From CBDCYS01 sp965226185 (lineage in GTDB: Bacteria > Acidobacteriota > Terriglobia > Bryobacterales > UBA6623), in the NCBI GenBank assembly GCA_965226185.1, contig CBDDCT010000007.1, positions 1,736,001-1,800,000 on the forward strand: 64,000 nt of DNA, read 5' to 3'. The notes under the pieces were generated by a model. It made no database searches and was not told where the DNA came from. It saw nothing but the letters and a program-made list of their open reading frames with translations. Positions within the stretch are counted from its first letter, which is position 1. Every line of letters begins with the position of its first letter. The translations under genes and the position numbers were made by a program. This document shows positions 24,988 to 33,348 of the stretch, piece after piece.

Positions 24988-25026
24988 GGTGTCATAGATG
25001 ACACCCCAGCCGTACCAGAAGTGGTA
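24988..25026. promoter_or_regulatory. Two operator-like dyads upstream of the TonB receptor gene
   Basis: GGTGTCATAGATGACACC (24988-25005) is an 8+8 perfect dyad with a 2-base centre. Eight bases later TACCAGAAGTGGTA (25013-25026) is a 5+5 dyad. The first has the TGTCAT-ATGACA form often bound by GntR/FadR-type repressors. Together they lie about 190 bases before the start codon. Regulator identity is inference. Confidence 0.5.
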
Positions 25027-25215
25027 TCTTAATCCCTAGAGGTTGAGTCATTTGACCCAACAGGCTTGTCACTCGAGCAGGCCGTTCGCACGTATTGGCA
25101 GTGGCCGCCTGAACTCAGCCGAAGAGCGTTTCGGTTGGCGAGGGTGGCCTTGTTTTGCGCTAATTTTATAGCGACTACTGAGACGACACTTACGAACAGA
25201 AAAGGAGTGGAAATT

Positions 25216-28200
25216 ATGACCATGATGAAGACCCGTAAATTCTCACTCGCAGTTATGCTTCTATCGCTTGCGCTACCAGGATACGCGCAAACCGATACCG
25301 CCACGATCACCGGGCTGGTAACGGACCCTTCGGGGGCCGCCGTTGTCAACGCAACGATTGAGGCGACTAACCAGGCTACAGGTCTGGACTACACGACACG
25401 GAGTAACGAAGCCGGAAATTACGTGCTAACGGCCATGACGATTGGAACCTACGACTTGGCAGCCACAAGCGAAGGGTTCCAGACGCTTTTGCGGCCGAAC
25501 GTCAATCTGAGCGCGGGCAGCCGCGTGCGCATCGATCTGCGGTTGCAGGTGGGTGCGGTCACCGAAACGGTGGAGGTCACCGCGGAAGTGCCTCTCCTGG
25601 AATCGGAAACGTCGAGCCTGGGGCAGGCGATCGAAAACAAGACCATCACACAGATGCCGCTCAACGGCCGCAACTACCAAGAACTGGCGATGCTCACCGC
25701 CGGCGTGCTTCCCAGCAGGTTCCAGAACTTCGTCGAAGACGCCTTCAGTGTCAACGGCGCCGGCTTTGATCAGAACGTGTTCACGCTTGACGGAGGAGAC
25801 AACAACAACTACTTCAGCGGTGTTGTGGTGGCCTCGAACCAGGCTGTCAAACCCTCCATTGACGCGATCCAGGAATTCAAGATGGAGACCCACAACTACG
25901 GCGCCGAGTTCGGCCGCGGCGGCGGCGCGGTAGTCCAGGTGACGACGCGATCGGGAACCAACGAGTTTCACGGAGTGGCCTTTGAGTTCCTCCGCAACAA
26001 CAAGCTCGACGCCAACAACTTCTTTAACAGCGGCCGGCCGAAACCGCCCTACCGTCAGAACCAGTTCGGCGCCACCTTCGGCGGACCGGTCATCAAGGAC
26101 CGCATGTTCTTCTTTGGCAGCTACGAGGGTTTTCGCATCCGGGAGAAGCTCACCCGGACCAGCGTAGTTCCGACCCCCACACAGATCGGGGGCGACTTCG
26201 GTGGTGTCGCCGACATCTATGATTCGGCCACGCAGACGGCGGACGGCAACCGCACGCAATTCGCCAACAACGTTATCCCGGCAAGCCGCATGGACCCCAT
26301 CGCATCCCGCCTGATTGAGCTCTATCCGGCGCCGAATCGTTCGGGGGTGAGAAACTTCTTGTTTAACACGTCGCGCAACCGCGACGACGAGAAGATCGAC
26401 ACGAAATTCGACTGGCGTGTCACCGACAACAACTCGGTCTTCGTTCGCTACAGCTACCTGCACTTCGACCGTTTGGAGCCTGGCAACCTCCCCCTGCCCG
26501 CCAGCGGCGGCAACACCGCCGTGCGCTTGTCCCGTGCCAACACCGGAGTCATCAACTGGACCTCCGTCATGGGCGGCGCCATGGTGAACGAGCTTCGTTT
26601 CGCCTACAACCGGCTGGTTGGCGGCATCGACACGCCGACCCGGGAGCAGCTCTGGAAAGAGTTCGGGTTCCTCGGGCTGTTCGACCGCGAGGACATTAAA
26701 GGGCTGCCCGTGTTCCGCCCGTCAGGCTACCAAAACATCGGAGATCGTAATTTCGCCCCCGACCCGCGCAAGCAGGACGTCCGCCAGTTGGTCGAGAGCT
26801 TTTCCTTCACCAAGGGCAAGCACTCGTTGAAGATGGGCGCCAGCATCCGTAACTTCATTCGCTGGTCGGGCATCACCAACTTCGCGCGCGGGCGCTTCGA
26901 TTTCAATGGGCAGTTTACCCGCGCGGTGGCCGGTGTTGGAGGCGCGGGCGACTCAATAGCCGATGCGCTGCTGGGTCTGACCAGCAACACGCGCTTCAGC
27001 ACGCCCGTAAACGTTCGGCGTCACGGCTATGCCTATGAGACCTACATTCAGGACAACTGGAAGGCCACGCCGAAGCTGACATTGAACCTGGGCCTTCGCT
27101 GGGAATACCAGTCTCCCTACACCGAACAAAACGATCGGGTGGCCAACTTTGTGATCGACCCGTCCGACTCCCGTTTCGGCACCCTTGTGGCGCCGACAAG
27201 CGGCACGGAGGGCCGAACATTTCGCAAGCGCGATTTCAACAACTGGGGACCGCGGATAGGATTCGCCTATCAGCTCACTCCGAAAACCGTGATTCGGGGT
27301 GGCTATGGGATTTTCTACGTCGCGGACTTTGTTCTGAACGCCACCCAATCCATTTACGCGAACCCGCCTTTCTACCTGGAGAAACAATTCCCGACGCAGA
27401 CCGCCGCCTCTACTTCACGAATCGTCATTCGGGATGGCATCCCGGGTGACGCGCTGGATCCGACAGTGCTCGCGGGGCGTAACGTATTCGGGTCTTGGTA
27501 TCCCTTCGACTCCCCGGTTGGTACGACGAACCAGTGGAACATTAACGTCCAGCGCACGCTGCCTGGCAATTCGCTGTTCTCGGTCGCTTACGTCGGCTCG
27601 AACACGGTCCAAAACGGGACCAACGCGAATCTGAACCAGCCGGAGCCGGGGCCCGGAGGAAATAATCCGCGGCGCTGGTTCCCCGGATTTTCAAACATCA
27701 TCACCAGAGTTCCCATAGGGGGCGCCAACTATCAGGGACTGGAGGCGAAGTTCGAGCGGCGCTTCGCCCGGGGATTCTCGTTCTTGAGCGGATACACCTG
27801 GAGCAAGACTTTGGTCAAGCAACTTGGCCAAAGAACGAGCTTCTTCCATCTGGCTCCGGAGAAGACAACCTCGCGCCAGCACCTGCCACAGCGCTTATTC
27901 TTTGCGGGAGTCTGGGACCTGCCCTTCGGCAGTGGCCGCAAGTACGCCTCGCAAGGGGCGCTCTCGCGCATCATCGGCGGTTGGCAGATCTCTCCAATCT
28001 TCGAGGCGCAGCGGGGACTGCCCGTCAGCCCCGGCGTGGCCGGCAACCCGGCCAATACGACGGGCGGGCAGCGGCCGAACCGCATCGGCGATGGCAACTT
28101 GCCCCGCGGCGAGCGGACCCCGGAACGCTGGTTTGACGTGAGCGCCTTCACGGTCCCGGACCGTTTCACCTTTGGCAACTCGGCCGCCAACGTCATCGAA

Positions 28201-28422
28201 GGGCCGGGTTTAGTCAATCTCGATCTAATGATTTCGCGGACATTCCGCTTGCACGAGCGGATGTCGCTCGACTTCCGGACCGAGTTCTTCAACCTGTTCA
28301 ACGAAGCCCACTTCAATTTCCCGAATGCGACCGTCAACCGGGCCGCCGGAGCAACAATCGGGAGCACCGCGCAGTGTTGCGGCGCGCGGCAGATCCAGTT
28401 CGGCATGAAGCTGATTTTCTAG
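25216..28422 (+). CDS. TonB-dependent receptor with N-terminal carboxypeptidase-regulatory-like domain (Oar-like)
   Basis: An outer-membrane receptor of 1068 residues. It has a signal peptide (SLAVMLLSLALPGYAQ), then a carboxypeptidase-regulatory-like beta domain (ATITGLVTDPSGAAVVNA, about 30-115), a plug-like region (LLESETSSLGQAIENKTI, MPLNGRNYQELAMLTAGVLP, FTLDGGDNNNYFS) and a long barrel ending in IQFGMKLIF. This is the Oar-like layout abundant in acidobacteria, where receptors take up large molecules, often glycans, powered by TonB. The ligand is unknown. ATG 25216 has AAGGAG at a good distance; longer frames upstream lack this. A strong terminator follows at 28444. Operator-like dyads upstream suggest specific control. 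Confidence 0.9.
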   Translation: MTMMKTRKFSLAVMLLSLALPGYAQTDTATITGLVTDPSGAAVVNATIEATNQATGLDYTTRSNEAGNYVLTAMTIGTYDLAATSEGFQTLLRPNVNLSAGSRVRIDLRLQVGAVTETVEVTAEVPLLESETSSLGQAIENKTITQMPLNGRNYQELAMLTAGVLPSRFQNFVEDAFSVNGAGFDQNVFTLDGGDNNNYFSGVVVASNQAVKPSIDAIQEFKMETHNYGAEFGRGGGAVVQVTTRSGTNEFHGVAFEFLRNNKLDANNFFNSGRPKPPYRQNQFGATFGGPVIKDRMFFFGSYEGFRIREKLTRTSVVPTPTQIGGDFGGVADIYDSATQTADGNRTQFANNVIPASRMDPIASRLIELYPAPNRSGVRNFLFNTSRNRDDEKIDTKFDWRVTDNNSVFVRYSYLHFDRLEPGNLPLPASGGNTAVRLSRANTGVINWTSVMGGAMVNELRFAYNRLVGGIDTPTREQLWKEFGFLGLFDREDIKGLPVFRPSGYQNIGDRNFAPDPRKQDVRQLVESFSFTKGKHSLKMGASIRNFIRWSGITNFARGRFDFNGQFTRAVAGVGGAGDSIADALLGLTSNTRFSTPVNVRRHGYAYETYIQDNWKATPKLTLNLGLRWEYQSPYTEQNDRVANFVIDPSDSRFGTLVAPTSGTEGRTFRKRDFNNWGPRIGFAYQLTPKTVIRGGYGIFYVADFVLNATQSIYANPPFYLEKQFPTQTAASTSRIVIRDGIPGDALDPTVLAGRNVFGSWYPFDSPVGTTNQWNINVQRTLPGNSLFSVAYVGSNTVQNGTNANLNQPEPGPGGNNPRRWFPGFSNIITRVPIGGANYQGLEAKFERRFARGFSFLSGYTWSKTLVKQLGQRTSFFHLAPEKTTSRQHLPQRLFFAGVWDLPFGSGRKYASQGALSRIIGGWQISPIFEAQRGLPVSPGVAGNPANTTGGQRPNRIGDGNLPRGERTPERWFDVSAFTVPDRFTFGNSAANVIEGPGLVNLDLMISRTFRLHERMSLDFRTEFFNLFNEAHFNFPNATVNRAAGATIGSTAQCCGARQIQFGMKLIF

Positions 28423-28443
28423 CGGTTGGCGGTTTCCCATTCT

Positions 28444-28483
28444 GGGCCCTGGATCGGTTTTCGCCGAACCAGGGCCCCTTTTT
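28444..28483 (+). terminator. Rho-independent terminator after the TonB receptor gene
   Basis: GGGCCCTGG pairs perfectly with CCAGGGCCC, extended by an inner CGG-CCG pairing, and is followed by CTTTTTG. It begins 21 bases after the receptor stop codon. Confidence 0.88.
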
Positions 28484-28650
28484 GTCGCGATGAGATTCGG
28501 AGCCGCGACCGTCAGGGAGCGGTTAGCCGCTTCGACGCGCCTCAACCTCCAGCGGCCACGCTCCCCCTTTGGGTTGCGGCTCGTCCGCGTTAGGGGGGAA
28601 CCGGTTAGCGCGAAACCGGGACAAGCAAAGCTATAGTAGTGAGAGTCGTG

Positions 28651-29442
28651 ATGCGTATCCTGCTGTCTTGTTTATTCACAGTCGTCGGCCTGATGGCCCA
28701 AGGTTCAAGCGCTGAGCCCGGCACTCAGAACCCCTTCGACGGCGACCCCGAGGCCATCGAAGCGGGCCGCCAAACATTTGTCGAAACTTGCAGCGCTTGC
28801 CACGGCGTCAACGGAGAAGGCGGCCGCGGCCCGAGCTTGGTCGGGCCGTTTGTACGGCGTCTGTCAGACCAGCAGCTTTTCAACTCCGTTCAGAAAGGCG
28901 TCCCCGGTACCGACATGCCGCCGTTTCCCTTGGCCGACGAGAAGATCTGGCGAGTCTCGGCTTTCGTTCGGGGCCTGGCCGCGCCGGCCTTCGAGCACAA
29001 CCTGCCCGGCGACCCAGGCGCCGGACGGGAGCTGTTTTTCGGCGCCGCCGGCTGCAGCGGTTGCCACATGATTCGAGGCCAGGGCGGACTCCTCGGTCCC
29101 GGCCTCTCCGACGCCGGGTCCCAGCGAACGCTCGGCCAGTTGCGAGAGGCGCTGCTGGACCCAAGCGCTCGTGTAGCCGATGGCTTTGAAGCGGTCGTTC
29201 TCAAGACCTCGAGCGGCCGAGAAACGAGGGGCATCGCCAAATATCGCACAAACTACTCGATGCGAGTGCTGGATGAAAGCGGTAAGATGCATGCCATCCG
29301 CGGCAAGGCTATCGAGCAAGTGCGTCTCGTGGGAAAATCGTGGATGCCGTCCGGCTATGGGGAGCGCCTAACCGAGGGACAAATTCAGGATCTGCTGGCT
29401 TTCCTAAGCCGTCAATCGATTCGTGGACGAAGCGATGAATAA
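28651..29442 (+). CDS. Exported di-heme cytochrome c
   Basis: A secreted cytochrome with a signal peptide (MRILLSCLFTVVGLMAQ) and two CxxCH heme sites: CSACHG in the first domain and CSGCHM in the second. Each is followed by a candidate Met/His ligand region. The C-terminal stretch (YRTNYSMRVLDESGKMHAIRG) resembles the extra domain of membrane dehydrogenase cytochromes. It overlaps the next gene by 8 bases, so it is coupled to the PQQ-dehydrogenase and is the probable electron acceptor. The start ATG 28651 is chosen; GTG 28639 is possible. Confidence 0.85.
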   Translation: MRILLSCLFTVVGLMAQGSSAEPGTQNPFDGDPEAIEAGRQTFVETCSACHGVNGEGGRGPSLVGPFVRRLSDQQLFNSVQKGVPGTDMPPFPLADEKIWRVSAFVRGLAAPAFEHNLPGDPGAGRELFFGAAGCSGCHMIRGQGGLLGPGLSDAGSQRTLGQLREALLDPSARVADGFEAVVLKTSSGRETRGIAKYRTNYSMRVLDESGKMHAIRGKAIEQVRLVGKSWMPSGYGERLTEGQIQDLLAFLSRQSIRGRSDE

Positions 29443-31066
29443 GACCAATTTCACCAGCTCAAGGCGAGGACGCTGGCTCCGGATCGCCCCCCTTGCACTG
29501 CTGCTCGCGGCACCGCTCCTCGCCCAAGTGCAATACGAAGACATTGTCAAAGGCTCCGCGGACAATTGGCTGACCTACGCCGGCGACTACGCTTCGGTTC
29601 GCCACAGTCCGCTAAAGCAGATCCACCGCGGCAACGTTGGTTCGCTTGTTCCGAAGTGGGTCTATCACGTCGAGGGTGCCCGCAAGCTCGAGACCACCCC
29701 TTTGGTTTACGACGGCATCATGTACGCCACTCACACCAACGAGGTTCACGCTCTCGATGCGGTAACCGGCCGAAGGATTTGGCACTATCGCGCCGAGGGT
29801 GTCAGCAGCCGCCGACAGAACCGCGGCGTGGCGATCCTGGGCGACAGCGTTTTCTTGATTACCAGCGACACCCATCTGGTCGCCCTGCACCGCTTGAGCG
29901 GAGCGGTGCTGTGGGATACCGAGTTCGCGTCCTCCAAGGATGGCTATTTCTCGACCCTGGCTCCGCTGGCGGTAAAGAATCAGATCCTGGTTGGGGTCGG
30001 CGGCGGCGGCTCTGGCCAGCGAGGTTTCGTGGCGGCGATTTCCGCGGTGACCGGCGAAGAGTTGTGGCGCTTCTGGACCGTCCCGGCCAAGGGCGAACCG
30101 GGCTCGGAAACCTGGGGCGGCTTCCCGGCTGAGTGGAGCGGCGCGCCCACTTGGACGACCGGTTCTTACGACCCCGATTTGAACCTAATCTATTGGCCCA
30201 CGGGCAACCCCTGGCCGGATTTCTACGGAGGCTTCCGCGAGGGAGACAACCTCTACTCCGACAGTGTCGTTGCGTTGGATGCCGACTCGGGTGAAATGAA
30301 ATGGTATTTCCAGTTCACGCCGCACGACACCCACGACTGGGACGCGAATGAAACGCCGGTCCTGCTCGACGCCGAGTTTCAGGGCAAACAGCGCAAGCTG
30401 ATGATCCAGGCCAACCGCAACGGGTTTTTCTACATTCTCGATCGGGCGACAGGCGAGTTCCTGCTGGCCAAGCCTTTTGTCGACAAACTCAACTGGGCGA
30501 CGGGGGTGGACGAGAACGGCCGTCCGATCCTGGTGCCGGACATGGACCCGACTCCGGCAGGGGTGAGAGTCTGTCCCTCCGTGAGAGGCGCCTCGAACTG
30601 GATGTCCCCTTCCTATAACCCCGAAGCCGGCCTTTTCTATGTCGTCACTCTCGAGCAGTGCGACATCTACATCAGCTCGGCCAAGGAGCCGGTGCCCTCA
30701 AGCGGGTTCCGGGGAACAGGGCGGGAAATGATCCCTTCCGAGCCCGGCCAGATGTTGCTGCGCGCGCTGGACCCCACCAGCGGCGAGCTTCGCTGGGAGT
30801 ACGAGATGACAGGGCCGGCAACGACCTGGGCCGGAACGATGTCGACCGCCGGGGGCTTGGTCTTTAGCGGCGACGACGACGGCAATCTCGTGGCGTTTGA
30901 CGCCAAGACAGGCGAGAACCTGTGGCACTTCAACATGGGCCACACGCTCGCCGCCTCGCCCATCTCATTCAGTGCCGGGGGCCGCCAATACGTAACGATT
31001 GGCGCCCAAACCGATCTATTCACATTCGGGCTTTTCGAAGAGCCCGGCTCCGAGAATCCAAAGTAA
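29435..31066 (+). CDS. Exported PQQ-dependent dehydrogenase (quinoprotein)
   Basis: A secreted eight-bladed propeller quinoprotein of 543 residues that should oxidise an alcohol or sugar with PQQ and pass electrons to cytochrome c. The signal peptide is followed by repeated W-motifs (LDAVTGRRIWHYR, ISAVTGEELWRFW, LDPTSGELRWEY, FDAKTGENLWHF). WPTGNPWPDFYGG carries the Ca-binding asparagine and HDTHDWD the catalytic aspartate region. The vicinal Cys-Cys pair usual above the PQQ ring is not visible where expected (GVGGGGSGQRG). The ATG overlaps the cytochrome stop (ATGAATAA), so the two are translated together. Confidence 0.85.
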   Translation: MNKTNFTSSRRGRWLRIAPLALLLAAPLLAQVQYEDIVKGSADNWLTYAGDYASVRHSPLKQIHRGNVGSLVPKWVYHVEGARKLETTPLVYDGIMYATHTNEVHALDAVTGRRIWHYRAEGVSSRRQNRGVAILGDSVFLITSDTHLVALHRLSGAVLWDTEFASSKDGYFSTLAPLAVKNQILVGVGGGGSGQRGFVAAISAVTGEELWRFWTVPAKGEPGSETWGGFPAEWSGAPTWTTGSYDPDLNLIYWPTGNPWPDFYGGFREGDNLYSDSVVALDADSGEMKWYFQFTPHDTHDWDANETPVLLDAEFQGKQRKLMIQANRNGFFYILDRATGEFLLAKPFVDKLNWATGVDENGRPILVPDMDPTPAGVRVCPSVRGASNWMSPSYNPEAGLFYVVTLEQCDIYISSAKEPVPSSGFRGTGREMIPSEPGQMLLRALDPTSGELRWEYEMTGPATTWAGTMSTAGGLVFSGDDDGNLVAFDAKTGENLWHFNMGHTLAASPISFSAGGRQYVTIGAQTDLFTFGLFEEPGSENPK

Positions 31067-31131
31067 TCCTGACGCGGACGAGCCGCAACTAAACAGGGCG
31101 GCAGCCGTGGCGTGAGCGTCCACGCTTGCCG

Positions 31132-31151
31132 CAAACCGATTCGTCGGTTTG
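31132..31151. terminator. Possible terminator hairpin between convergent genes
   Basis: CAAACCGATTCGTCGGTTTG is a perfect 8 bp stem closed by a TTCG tetraloop. It lies between the convergent PQQ-dehydrogenase and DUF1080 genes but has no clear T-run, so terminator function is only possible. Confidence 0.4.
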
Positions 31152-31201
31152 TTCGGCCCAGGTCGCGTCATCCGGGATCTGGCATTTCTGACCACACTAG
31201 T

Positions 31202-31912
31202 TCAACGAGCAGATTCCACCTCGCGAATGCGGATATTGCGGAACTTGATCCAGTTGAACTGATCATGGAGCTGCAAGCCGATCGGCCCTGTCTTGGGACG
31301 CTTCGGATCACCGGGGTGTTCGGCGACGAGCTGGCCGTTGAGACGCACGCGGATCACATCGTTGCGTGATTCGATGTCGAACGAATTCCACTCGCCGTCT
31401 TTTTGGACCCCGTCCTTGGCGGAAACGAACGTGTAGAGGCTGCCGCTGGGGCTCCTCGACCCGGCGCGGCCGCTGATCTGCACCTCATAGCCGTTGTGCG
31501 CGGGCGTTCTGGTGTAGTCGGCCGGGTGGGTCATGGCGTAGCGGCCGCGGGTGGGGTCGCGAAGCGAGATCCCGCTGTTGCCGTGAACACGGACCCAATA
31601 CTCGGCGTGCAGATCATATTCGCCGTACTCCTTGACCGTGTAAAGCCATGCCTGCACTCCGGCCCAGCCCTCGAACTGCTGCTTGGTCACCGTCTCGGAG
31701 GACGCGAACAGCATATCGGCTGCTGGTTTGCGATACCCGGTGAGCGTGCCGTCTTCGCTGACGTGCCAGATGCCGTCGCCGAGTTGCTCCCAGCCTTCCA
31801 GCTTGGGGTTGATGAGGTCTTTCCACTCGGCGGCTTCGAGAGGAGGCGAAACGACAAGCGGCACGACACCGAGCAAGCAATAGAAAGTAATGAGCAAGCG
31901 CCAATGTTTCAT
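31202..31912 (-). CDS. Secreted DUF1080 (3-keto-disaccharide hydrolase-like) protein
   Basis: A secreted concanavalin-like beta-sandwich of 236 residues. After a signal peptide (LLITFYCLLGVVPLVV...PPLEA) it has the DUF1080 features W-E-Q-L-G-D-G-I-W, DLHAEYWVRVHGNSGI, NGYEVQI, and a final GPIGLQLHDQFNWIKFRNIRIRE. Some DUF1080 proteins cleave 3-keto-sugars, which would fit the preceding dehydrogenase, but they are on opposite strands, so a link is inference. ATG 31912 is chosen because it opens directly onto the signal peptide. Confidence 0.82.
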   Translation of the reverse strand: MKHWRLLITFYCLLGVVPLVVSPPLEAAEWKDLINPKLEGWEQLGDGIWHVSEDGTLTGYRKPAADMLFASSETVTKQQFEGWAGVQAWLYTVKEYGEYDLHAEYWVRVHGNSGISLRDPTRGRYAMTHPADYTRTPAHNGYEVQISGRAGSRSPSGSLYTFVSAKDGVQKDGEWNSFDIESRNDVIRVRLNGQLVAEHPGDPKRPKTGPIGLQLHDQFNWIKFRNIRIREVESAR

Positions 31913-32010
31913 ATCCAGACCTTGGTTCGGAAGTTTATCCCCGTAAGCTTCTTGCAATCGAAGATTCTATCTCAATCCGAGACGGTTCGTCTGTTGATGA
32001 ACTGCTGAGC

Positions 32011-32148
32011 ACCGATTGGCCGGTTTACCTGGTGGCTTGCCGCTACGGGCGCTGGTTTGAGATCGTTTCGGAATTCATCGGGGGGCTTTCGAGCGCCGAG
32101 CAAGAGAGGATATTGGGCGGAACGGCTGTCGAGGTTTATCGGCTCTGA
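32011..32148 (+). pseudogene. C-terminal fragment of an amidohydrolase-2 family protein
   Basis: The frame reads TDWPVYLVACRYGRWFEIVS...LSSAEQERILGGTAVEVYRL and stops at 32148. This is the usual C-terminal pattern of amidohydrolase family 2 (SDWPV..., GLS.AE...ILGGNA...Y). No start signal or N-terminal metal-binding half is present upstream, where the DUF1080 gene lies. It is a gene remnant. The rest of 31913-32409 shows no feature I can name. Confidence 0.55.
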
Positions 32149-32409
32149 GTGATCGCCGCGCCGCGGGATTCAGCTCCGCATGCGCCATCATGGGGGCAGA
32201 CCTCGATCGTTGGTTTGAGAGCCAGTCGCCACCACATCCCATGGAGCAACCGAACGATTACGCGCGTGCTGTCAATCTGCTACCCAGATCGCTGATCCTC
32301 CACCCCGAGTTCAAGTAAGAATTGAAAACTGAGAAGTTCCAATCCAATCCGACGGCGGCCACGTCGTACCTGTTCGATGTTGGACTTCGAATAGCCTACC
32401 TGCGTTCTA

Positions 32410-32742
32410 TCAGGTCGCTGCGCAAGGGGGCGCCCCTGCCCGGAACTCCTCTGACGTTTCGTCTTCGTAGACCTTATGAGTAGGACGGGTCGCCAGAATC
32501 GTTCCGGCCCCCCAATTGGTTACGTTCCGGAAGACCTCGGAGCTGACGAAGTCCTCGAAATCTAGCCTCTCTTTCCACTCCGAGACAACGAGGTAAGAAC
32601 GCGGGTTGAAGACGTCCTTCATCAAATGTGTCTTTAAGTGGCCCGGAGTCTGATTGAGCGCCTCAACCACCAGAGCGAACTTTTTTTCGAACGGCTCATC
32701 TTTGCCCTCAAGAACTTCATAGTTCATTCCTACGGTGACCAT
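32410..32742 (-). CDS. Antibiotic biosynthesis monooxygenase (ABM)-like small protein
   Basis: A 110-residue protein with the dimeric alpha/beta barrel pattern of ABM/quinol-monooxygenase relatives (MNYEVLEGKDEPFEKKFALVV, LMKDVFNPRSYLVVSEWKERLDFEDFVSS). Members bind and oxygenate small aromatic or heme-like molecules; the substrate here is not known. ATG 32742 has GAGGAG seven bases before it; the TTG immediately upstream is not needed. It lies alone just downstream of the RNase P RNA gene. Confidence 0.7.
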   Translation of the reverse strand: MVTVGMNYEVLEGKDEPFEKKFALVVEALNQTPGHLKTHLMKDVFNPRSYLVVSEWKERLDFEDFVSSEVFRNVTNWGAGTILATRPTHKVYEDETSEEFRAGAPPCAAT

Positions 32743-32811
32743 CAATTTCTCCTCTCAGTACATAGCACTGCCGCTTGAACCGCGAAGGACCGGCCGCTGC
32801 TCGATTTCTGC

Positions 32812-33215
32812 GGGCCCGCCGAACTGTAAGCCGGTTTCTGTACCCCGGCCAAGGCCGGGGTGGCAGCCATTCGTCTAGGTCCGCCATTGCTGGCGGACTC
32901 GAGCAACCTACCCGGAACTTCGGCTGCCGGCCGAAGCCGGAGAGCCGCGGGCGCGGCGGGTCACCGCTCGTTCCCTATTTGGTCTTGCTCCGCGTGGGGT
33001 TTACCCTGCCACCCCGGTTGCCCGAGGCGCGGTGCGCTCTTACCGCACCTTTTCACCCTTACCCCGGCGGCTGCCGGGGCGGTACGTTTTCTGTGGCACT
33101 ATCCGTAAACTACCCTTTGAGAGTAGCCCCCCGGCCGTTAGCCGGCACGCTGCCCTGTGGAGACCGGACTTTCCTCCCCGCCGTTAGGCGCGGCGGCTGC
33201 CCGTTCGGCGGACCC
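32812..33215 (-). ncRNA. rnpB: RNase P RNA (bacterial class A)
   Basis: On the minus strand the RNA opens with GGGTCCGCCGAAC (33215-33203), which pairs with GTTCGGCGGGCCC at the end (32824-32812) as helix P1. Universal segments occur in order: GAGGAAAGTCCGG (33178-33166), ACAGGGCAG (33160-33152), GTGCCACAGAAAA (33099-33087), GGGTAAGGGTGAAA, the GACCAAATAGGG block (32984-32973) and ACAGAAACCGGCTTACA (32841-32825). The RNA cleaves 5' leaders from tRNA precursors. Long open frames across it are not genes. Ends are set from P1 pairing and are accurate to a few bases. Confidence 0.95.
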
Positions 33216-33240
33216 AAGTTGATTCTAGCACTACACCTTT

Positions 33241-33256
33241 TGGCCGAATTCGGCCA
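33241..33256. promoter_or_regulatory. 16 bp palindrome upstream of rnpB
   Basis: TGGCCGAATTCGGCCA is perfectly self-complementary and starts 26 bases before the 5' end of rnpB. A TAGAAT (minus strand, 33222-33227) could be the rnpB -10 element, putting the palindrome over the -35 region. Confidence 0.4.
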
Positions 33257-33348
33257 GCCTATGATCCGTCCGCAACGTGTTCGGGCTGCCCGCGAACCAA
33301 CGCGAACTTCCCGTAGCGCGGGGCTCGCAAGAGACCCGCGGCCTTTCG

